From Chrysochromulina tobinii (lineage: Eukaryota; Haptophyta; Prymnesiales; Chrysochromulinaceae): a stretch of DNA of 42,113 bases. Shown here one piece after another: positions 36,236-42,113 of this stretch. Position 1 is the stretch's first letter. The number at the start of each line of letters is the position of its first letter. The stretch lies in the NCBI GenBank assembly GCA_001275005.1, contig JWZX01002736.1:1-42113 (forward strand). The letters run 5' to 3'. A program made the translations under genes and the position numbers. The notes under the pieces were generated by a model that was given only the letters and a program-made list of their open reading frames with translations, did no database searches and was not told the DNA's origin.

Positions 36236-36910
36236 TCACTCTTTGACCGGAGCGCGATTCGATATCGTGGAAAGCAAAATGAACCAAAAGAAGCTGACTG
36301 ATGCGATGAACGCGATGCGCAAGTGCACGGGCACCACGCTGAAGGTCAGGCACTGTGTGGGAGTCCAGATGAGCCAGTACTTCCACAGCAGGTCTTTCTT
36401 TGCGTCACTCACGTACCGAGAAAGCGCGTCGCGCACCGAGGACCGAAAGACAAGAGCCCTGACGATGTAAGCAGCTGGTAAACACAGGAATGGTGTCAGA
36501 ATCAGCTGATCGACGACGACCTTGCTGGCAACAGTGACTAGGTCGGTGCCTTCACCAAAAACAACCGGGAAGCAGTTGTTGAATAGAAAGTTCTCGAAAA
36601 ATCCATTGTACAATCCACCATAGATGATGAAGGCAATGTTTCGCCGAAAGCTGAATCTGGGCTGCTTGCGTGCGGATTCCGTCTTCTGCGCTATCGCGTC
36701 GCTGCACATAGCCTTGAAGCCGCAGGTGAGGAAGGCCGCTTGGTATGGAGAGGACTTGTAAAAAGCGTTGATGACGCCGAGCAGGTCTGCTGCGGCCATG
36801 GCTGGCTTTTGCCCTCTTAAGCGGCTGTGGAGCATTGCAGAGTCTGCATAAGCATGCGGACCAAAAGTAGTGGTCGGCACCACTAACAAGAGTATCATCG
36901 TGCGTCGCAT
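36236..36910 (-). CDS. Mpv17/PMP22 family membrane protein
   Basis: This protein has 224 residues from ATG 36910, or 252 from an upstream ATG at 36994. The Mpv17/PMP22 pattern is clear: LLGVINAFYKSSPYQAAFLT, CSDAIAQK, the central FRRNIAFIIYGGLYNGF with LFNN replacing the usual WY, then KVVVDQLILTPF and the C-terminal signature WKYWLIWTPTQCLTFSVVPV with FFWFILLST. The family forms four-helix channels or pores in inner mitochondrial, peroxisomal or plastid membranes. The 36910 start begins with a signal-peptide-like MRRTMILLLVVPTTTFGPHAYA, which would fit routing to a secondary plastid or the ER. A CCAAT-containing motif sits over the 36994 ATG, which also argues for the shorter form. Confidence 0.87.
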   Translation of the reverse strand: MRRTMILLLVVPTTTFGPHAYADSAMLHSRLRGQKPAMAAADLLGVINAFYKSSPYQAAFLTCGFKAMCSDAIAQKTESARKQPRFSFRRNIAFIIYGGLYNGFFENFLFNNCFPVVFGEGTDLVTVASKVVVDQLILTPFLCLPAAYIVRALVFRSSVRDALSRYVSDAKKDLLWKYWLIWTPTQCLTFSVVPVHLRIAFIASVSFFWFILLSTISNRAPVKE

Positions 36911-37389
36911 GGACGGCCTCGCGTCGCACGAGAGGATGTGCCTCGTTCGACGATCTGGTGTGAACGGTTTTTGGGGGTGTACGATTTCAAACATTGGTTG
37001 TGAAAGTTAACGCGACACACTCGACAGCCGGTGCTACGGCTGCCCGCTCAGAATACACTCACTGCGGTCTCGCGTTGGAATTCGTCAACTGATTCGCCGC
37101 ACGTGCAGCTCCAGCGGCGGAGTGAGCATTGCACTGCAAAGAGTGCGCAATTTGCAACGCGTTTCCGGGGTCCAGGATGTGCGAGAGAGTGTGGCTTTGA
37201 TATGACTTTTGAGATTGGGTGCACATCGCGACGCGGCTCCCAAACTTCTTTTTACAGTCGCCCCCCACCGCGGAGGTCGTTTTGTGTCAGGTCGGTCCTG
37301 TGGCTGACGGGTCCTTCACTCGGGCGACTGGCTGGCCAACGGTCCGCGCGACTAGCCAGCGCACGATCCGCATCGTTACGTGCTTAGCC
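36911..37389. promoter_or_regulatory. Divergent promoter region with a CCAAT-type motif
   Basis: This spacer separates the Mpv17-like gene (minus) from an EF-hand gene (plus). On the minus strand the motif TTCACAACCAATGTTT lies at 37004-36989, about 80-95 bases upstream of the 36910 start. The same motif with one change (TTCACAGCCAATGTTT) lies at 12747-12732, 91-106 bases upstream of the TPR gene start. It contains a CCAAT box. Confidence 0.5.
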
Positions 37390-39318
37390 ATGTCCGGACG
37401 CGCTTCGCCGCCAGTCAGCCCCAGATCCCCGCCAGCTGGACGAGCCTCGCCAACTCGTCAGCCGCCAGCTGAACTCGTCTCGCCAAAGCCACCAGCTGGA
37501 CGCACCTCGCCAAAATGTGAGCCACTAGCGACAACTAGCGCAGGGTCGGCCATTACTGACGTTGAACTCAGGAACATTCTTCGGCCCATCTTCAACAAAT
37601 TCGACGCCAAGAAGAGCGGCTTCATCTCGACAGCGGAGCTACCCTTGGTCGTCAACGCTGTGGGCGTTGAAATGACGCCGGAGCAGGTTGCAGAGATGGC
37701 GCAAGAGATAGATCCGAATGGCACTGGTGACATCGACTTCGACGAATTCGTGCAGGCTTTCCGGACGCAACTGGATCAGAGTCCGGGTGACATCCTTGGC
37801 AACAGCCCCTTTGGGAAAATGGCGACTACGGAAACCCGTGCAGCTGGCCGTTCGGCGCTCGTCATCGAAGAGGACGAGCGCCGTACGGCTAGTTACGACG
37901 AGGACGGTTTGGCGCGTTGGGTTGGTGATCTTCCGTTTCAGCTGATCGCAATCATGAAAAATCATACCGCGCGCGTGATGGAGTTGTTCAACACCCTCGA
38001 CGAAGATGGCGACGGACAAATAGTGATGCCCGAGTTCGTGCGTATCATCAAGCAGCTAGGCGTTGCGGACGCCGCCTCAGAAAAAGACCTGGAACGGCTC
38101 TTCAAGGGCATCGACTCGAACGATAACGGGGTCATCACATTTATAGAGCTGCAAGACGCGTGTTCGAAAGCTCGGCGGGGGCGATCGGTACTGACGATGA
38201 CCGAGGAGGAGGAAATGCAGCGTGAGGCAGCCAGGTCAGAGCTCGAGCGTGCTCGTGCAGAGGAAGAAGATCGGTTGGCAAAGGAGCGTGCTGCAGCGGC
38301 AGCGGCTGAGGAAGAAGCACGAAGGCAACTGGAGCTCGCGGCGCTAGAAGCAGCGAAGGAAGCAGAGCGCCGTCGCATAGAAGAGCGGCGACGCCTTAGG
38401 GCGGAGCAAGAGAGACTGCGGGCGGAGGCTGAGGCTGCTCGGGTGGCAAGGGAGTTGGAGAAACTTCGTGAGCTGGCCCTGACCATGCAGAAGATGCAGC
38501 AGCAGATGCTGGAGTCGCAATCACATCGTAAAGCGCCTCGGATGGAGCGACCTCCTTGGAAAGCCTACCTATCGCCTCCCGACGGGGCCAAGCTGAGCGT
38601 GTACCTTCGCACGAAGGCAGACTCTTGCACAGAGCATGCCATGCTGGATCAGACGCTCGCGAGGTGGCGGAACGAACGGCAACGCCGTGGGCAAGTTTGG
38701 GCTACTGGTTATGGTTCCGCTCCTGTTCCTGCTTCTCCAAACTCAACACTGCTGGATGATGGCAGTCGGACGAGGCGGATTGCACCCGATGGACTGCGTC
38801 TGCACCTGCTATCTGTGTCGCGGATGGCGCCCCATCACTACGTGTTTGCGACTTGGGCAAATTTGGCAAGTGGGCCGTCCGCATCCGCGGCGACAGTCGA
38901 GCTCAACCCTGGGCCTGGCTTCATCCGTGACGATACCCTTGTAGAGGCTGCATTGAGTGCGCTGCAGAGGGCGTACCCACGGGACGTACCCCGTGAGACA
39001 GCGCATGCCGATTACTCGGGGGCGGGGGGCACCTGCCGTCGCCGCGTGCGTACGATTCTCAGTTGCAATGGCAGCGTGCTCGATGTTGCAAAGCCCATCG
39101 GCGAGCAGTGCCGTGTGAGATGCTTCGTCAATGTTGCGTCGCCTCGATTGCACACTCGTTCGCCGCGGCCACCAGCTCACGCGCCACCTGTCGAAGAGAA
39201 GCCAGGCCAACCCCTGCATAGGCCGGCTCCGCCTCCCGGCAGAGCGAGCGTTCCAGCGGCGCCATCCCATCGTGCACCACCTGGCGCGTGTCAGCAGAGG
39301 CCTGTCAGCGCGCGGTAG
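37390..39318 (+). CDS. Four-EF-hand protein with Glu/Arg coiled coil
   Basis: This 642-residue protein has four calcium-binding loops, in two pairs: D72-E83 (DAKKSGFISTAE), D108-E119 (DPNGTGDIDFDE), D204-E215 (DEDGDGQIVMPE) and D242-E253 (DSNDNGVITFIE). The calmodulin/centrin-like pairs are split by a linker of about 85 residues. A 110-residue Ala/Glu/Arg coiled coil (SELERARAEEEDRLAKERAA onward) follows, then a region with no recognised domain and a Pro/Arg-rich tail. The N-terminal 45 residues are Ser/Pro-rich with an SPPAGRASP motif repeat. It is probably a calcium-regulated cytoskeletal or flagellar component. ATG 37390 is the first ATG in frame; an upstream in-frame GTG was rejected. It is intronless, unlike the coiled-coil/EF-hand gene at 24-31 kb. 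Confidence 0.85.
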   Translation: MSGRASPPVSPRSPPAGRASPTRQPPAELVSPKPPAGRTSPKCEPLATTSAGSAITDVELRNILRPIFNKFDAKKSGFISTAELPLVVNAVGVEMTPEQVAEMAQEIDPNGTGDIDFDEFVQAFRTQLDQSPGDILGNSPFGKMATTETRAAGRSALVIEEDERRTASYDEDGLARWVGDLPFQLIAIMKNHTARVMELFNTLDEDGDGQIVMPEFVRIIKQLGVADAASEKDLERLFKGIDSNDNGVITFIELQDACSKARRGRSVLTMTEEEEMQREAARSELERARAEEEDRLAKERAAAAAAEEEARRQLELAALEAAKEAERRRIEERRRLRAEQERLRAEAEAARVARELEKLRELALTMQKMQQQMLESQSHRKAPRMERPPWKAYLSPPDGAKLSVYLRTKADSCTEHAMLDQTLARWRNERQRRGQVWATGYGSAPVPASPNSTLLDDGSRTRRIAPDGLRLHLLSVSRMAPHHYVFATWANLASGPSASAATVELNPGPGFIRDDTLVEAALSALQRAYPRDVPRETAHADYSGAGGTCRRRVRTILSCNGSVLDVAKPIGEQCRVRCFVNVASPRLHTRSPRPPAHAPPVEEKPGQPLHRPAPPPGRASVPAAPSHRAPPGACQQRPVSAR

Positions 39319-39668
39319 TACTCAGTACAGCGAGACTGCGGTACGAAAGCCCGGCCGCGTACAAAACAGTACTCCAAGGAGTTCGCGGATATCGTCGTGA
39401 TCGTCCGCATCGTGCTCGGTGTGGTTCTCGCTTCGGTTCGCGTTCGCGTGGCCCGTCGTACACGATCAGACAACAAACAGACAAGAACCACCGTAAACGT
39501 AAAGTCCGCGCCGGATACCAAGCGAAGCATAAACGTGCGTATAGCGGTAGAGCGTAGACAGTACCCGTGTTTCGTTTACATTTTGCTACTCGTCCGCCTA
39601 CACTACTTTATTAGAGGCAACTAGTACCGTACATCAAAGCGAAGTACTAATTTGATTCCCATTTCGCA
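39319..39668. other. Intergenic, convergent 3' ends
   Basis: This is 350 bases between two convergent genes. It is the least GC-rich stretch near the right end, and the segment around 39400-39560 has low coding character. No repeat or RNA gene is visible. Confidence 0.55.
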
Positions 39669-40378
39669 TTACCCCGCCGCCGAGAGCCAGGAGGGCAGCC
39701 ACGAGGTCTCCGCCTGCTGCTGCTGCTGCATCACCTTGCTGCCACTGCGGCGCATCTCAGCTCTTGCGATCGCGCGAGCCTGCGACTCTTCGAGCTTTTG
39801 GCGCTCCTTTTCCGCCTTTGCCCTGGCTGCGGCCGCGGCTGCTGCCGCCTCGGCCTCGAGCCGTTGCCTCAGCGCCTCCTTCTCGGCTTCGAGCCGTTGC
39901 TGCTCGGCCAAGAGCTCGGCCGCGTCGCGTCGCTGCTCCACTCCCCAGTCAGCGCTGGCCACCTGCCCTTGTCGCAGCTGGAGGCTGTGCAGAGACGCGC
40001 CCGCGCCCGTGACGGCGCCGGCGTGCTCATGCTCGCCCCCATGGGCCAGCGCTTCGTGCTCGGTCGCTCGCCGATGCTCGGATCGCTCGGCCGCGCGCGC
40101 GCGAGACTCGAGCAACTTACGAGCCTTGTGGGTCCGCGCCGTGTCGGGCGCTTCGGGCTCCGCCAGTGCGGCAACGGCGCCCAAAGCGGCGCTGAGCTCG
40201 GCCACTTGTATAGCGTGCGGCGAGAGCTGGGGCGTGGCCCAGGGCAGCAGCCAGCCCATCCAGCCCGGGGTTGCCTCGGGAGAGGTACTAGAGGCACTCG
40301 AGGCCCCTGCTGTGGATGTCGGCAGAAGGCTGCTCTCGCTACTGCGACCGAGCCACGAGGGCAGCCACGAGGCGTTCG

Positions 40379-40416
<38 letters not shown>

Positions 40417-42113
40417 GTCGCCGCCAAAGCGTGCCACCCTCTCCCCCTGCGGCCGCCCAGCGCCGTGGTGCTCGCCTGCGCTCGAATGCTGGCCTGTCGG
40501 GAGACGCGACTTGCCGTTCGAGCCAGGCGATGAGGCACACCATTGCTGTGTTGGCCGGGGTGCGCGTCCGCATGCGTGCTGCCCTCTTGACCGCGACGCC
40601 AGCGCAGAGGTGCTTCCTTGAGTCCCCGGCGCGTCAGCGGACCAGACTCCCGGCTTGAGCGCTGCGGATGCTGCCACGCGCCCGAGTGAGCGGCCGGACG
40701 ACCTGCCCCGTCGTCGTGTTCACGCATCCGCGCCACGCGCCTGGCGGCGATTTGGCTGAGCAGCGCCTGGCGCCGCTCCCGTTCAGCTGCGAGCCTCTGA
40801 TCTCGATGGAGCTGCCTCAGCACGCTGCCACTCGCGCCGCCCACGTCGCCGCCCTCGTTGCCGACGACGTCGGCCGCGACACCAAGCGCCGTCCCAAGCG
40901 CCATATCGTTGTCGGCCTCATCAAGTGTACGTAGCCGTTCTTCCAGGATCCAAAAGTGGATCAACGGTCGCAGCCGCGTTCCAGTGAGGTGCGGCACATG
41001 CGGGGCGCCCTCACCCCCCCACTCCCTTGCGGCGCCCAGTGTGCGTGCCAATGGAGCGCGATCTCTTGAGACGTGCTCGCCGCCAGCTCTGCTGCGGTAG
41101 TTCGCCATCGCCGGCGTACTTGGTCGTGCGAGGTTCACGGCCTCCCTCTGCAGCCGCGCCTCGGCCTCCCAAAACGTAACCGCGCGTGAATAGCTCTGGC
41201 GGAATGGTGCTTGAGTGGCGAGTGCACTGCGATCCCCCCGTGGACACAGCTTGGGTTGCCTTCCCAGCTCAAGCCGCGCAGCCCCTTCAACATGACGAAG
41301 AGGCCCTGGGCGAGGCGTTGGCGTCGTCGTTACCGTGGCCATGGCCGTGGCCGTCGTCATCGTCGCCATCGTCGTCGTCGTCGCGGCCCTGGCCGCGTCG
41401 CGCCGTGCGCGCCACTCTTCCCGGCGCTCTTCCCTTGCCGCCGTCGCATCCGCATGTCGCATCTCCAACTCGCGCCGCAGCACCTGACGCACCGCAGGCA
41501 TCTGTCGTTGCATATGCTCGCGTAAGGCCGCTCGTCGCGTTGCAAGCATACGTGCATACTCCAAGGCCGCGGCACGTAATTCCTTATCAGGGGCTGCCAT
41601 CCCGATGCCGCCGGAATCGGTCGTGGACTCCATCTCGGGCTTCGTCAGGGAGGCCTCGGTGAGAGGGAGCATGCTCCCTGAGAGGGAGGCCTCGGGTGCG
41701 AAGCTGACCGTCTTGCGATCGTGCGAGCTGCCAAGTGCAGCGACCGCTGCGGCTTGGCGCCGACGGAGCTGTCTATGGCGCCATATCAAGAAGGTGGTGC
41801 ACGCGATGAGCAATAGGATCGAAGGTATGGCTGCGCCAAGGACGACGGGCATGATTGGTGGCGGAGCGGGCGGCGGTGAGGGCGGCGGAGGCGAAGGTGG
41901 CGGTGTGGGTGGCGGCGATGGCGGCGGCGGCGATGGCGGTGGTGAGGGTGGCGGTGGCGACGGCGGCGGTGAGGGAGGTGGAGGTGAGGGCGGCGGCGAG
42001 GGCGGCGGTGGCGAGGGCGGCGGTGCGGGTGGCGGCGATGGCGGCGGCGACGGCGGTGGCAATGGCGGCGGCGAGGGTGGTGGTGGTGAGGGCGGTGGTG
42101 AGGGTGGCGGTGT
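39669..42113 (-). CDS. Ser-Pro-rich single-pass membrane protein with polyQ and coiled coil (5' end outside window)
   Basis: The frame is open from the window edge to a stop at 39669, giving 814 residues of a protein whose start lies beyond 42113. The visible N-terminus is about 90 residues of SPPP repeats, like hydroxyproline-rich (pherophorin/extensin-type) extracellular domains. A membrane helix follows (PVVLGAAIPSILLLIACTTF) with positive residues after it (WRHRQLRRR), so the Pro-rich part faces out. The cytoplasmic part is Ala/Arg/Glu-rich with a poly-Gln run (about 40381-40416) followed by ANASWLPSWLGRSS, and a C-terminal coiled coil ending QQQQQAETSWLPSWLSAAG. The repeated Q-run plus SWLPSWL tail is unusual. 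A cell-surface or scale-associated receptor-like role is a guess. No kinase or other catalytic domain is visible. Confidence 0.78.
40379..40417 (-). repeat. CTG/CAG trinucleotide tract encoding poly-Gln
   Basis: Twelve or more tandem TGC/CTG units encode a glutamine run in the membrane protein. A second, shorter run lies at about 39714-39729 near the C-terminus. Both precede an SWLPSWL motif. Confidence 0.9.
41850..42113 (-). repeat. GGCGGTGGCGA-type minisatellite encoding SPPP repeats
   Basis: Tandem 12-15-base units of GGCGGCGGCGA/GGCGGTGAG (plus strand) run to the window edge and translate to (SPPP)n or (APPP)n on the minus strand. The repeat keeps frame throughout, so it is a coding array. 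Confidence 0.9.

Noticed and set aside
1-42113. Bacterial or viral origin of the segment
   Set aside because: Spliceosomal introns, RBBP5, myosin, Mpv17 and exostosin are eukaryotic, and no viral replication or capsid genes are seen.

Overview
The window reads as nuclear DNA of a unicellular alga, most likely a haptophyte or another alga with a secondary plastid. It is GC-rich and gene-dense, with protein genes on both strands, GT-AG introns (usually short) in at least five genes, low-complexity Pro/Gly/Ser tracts, and a bipartite (signal peptide plus twin-arginine) plastid-targeted protein. Myosin, the COMPASS subunit RBBP5/Swd1, Mpv17, exostosin and EF-hand proteins are all eukaryotic. The lineage is inferred from gene style only. 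There are no rRNA or tRNA genes, CRISPR arrays or intact transposons that I can see.

Layout. 1-7.4 kb: end of an Ala/Val-rich protein (+), an EEP-family nuclease/phosphatase (-), an unconventional myosin with a split PH-like region (+), and a thylakoid-lumen candidate (+). 8.1-12.6 kb: a large TIR-like/TPR protein (-), followed by a 1.6 kb intergenic stretch with an inverted repeat and promoter-proximal direct repeats. 14.2-16.3 kb: a CCCH-DEAD-box RNA helicase (+). 16.8-24 kb: four minus-strand genes, a thioredoxin-like [2Fe-2S] protein, RBBP5, a second thioredoxin-like ferredoxin protein, and an EF-hand/polyproline protein. 24.1-31.5 kb: a 14-exon minus-strand gene for a coiled-coil protein of about 1736 residues with seven copies of a 48-residue Trp-rich module and C-terminal EF-hands. 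31.9-35.9 kb: a GDSL esterase and an EGF-exostosin glycosyltransferase (+). 36.2-42.1 kb: an Mpv17 family protein (-), a four-EF-hand coiled-coil protein (+), and a Ser-Pro-rich single-pass membrane protein (-) that runs off the window.

The genes do not form one pathway. The strongest signals are in the introns. First, nearly all introns are made of short tandem repeats, always in the sense orientation, whose core is CTGAT/CTGAG/CTGAC, which matches or nearly matches the branch-point consensus CTRAY. Second, many introns begin with a diverged copy of the start of the next exon, or end with a copy of the end of the previous exon. This is what intron gain by duplication of an AG|GT-containing segment would leave. 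Several also carry extra copies of a splice junction. The second theme is the 48-residue module protein and the TIR-like/TPR protein with its repeated 'KPELN' module.

Exon boundaries were placed by reading frame, splice consensus and protein-family continuity. No transcript evidence was available.
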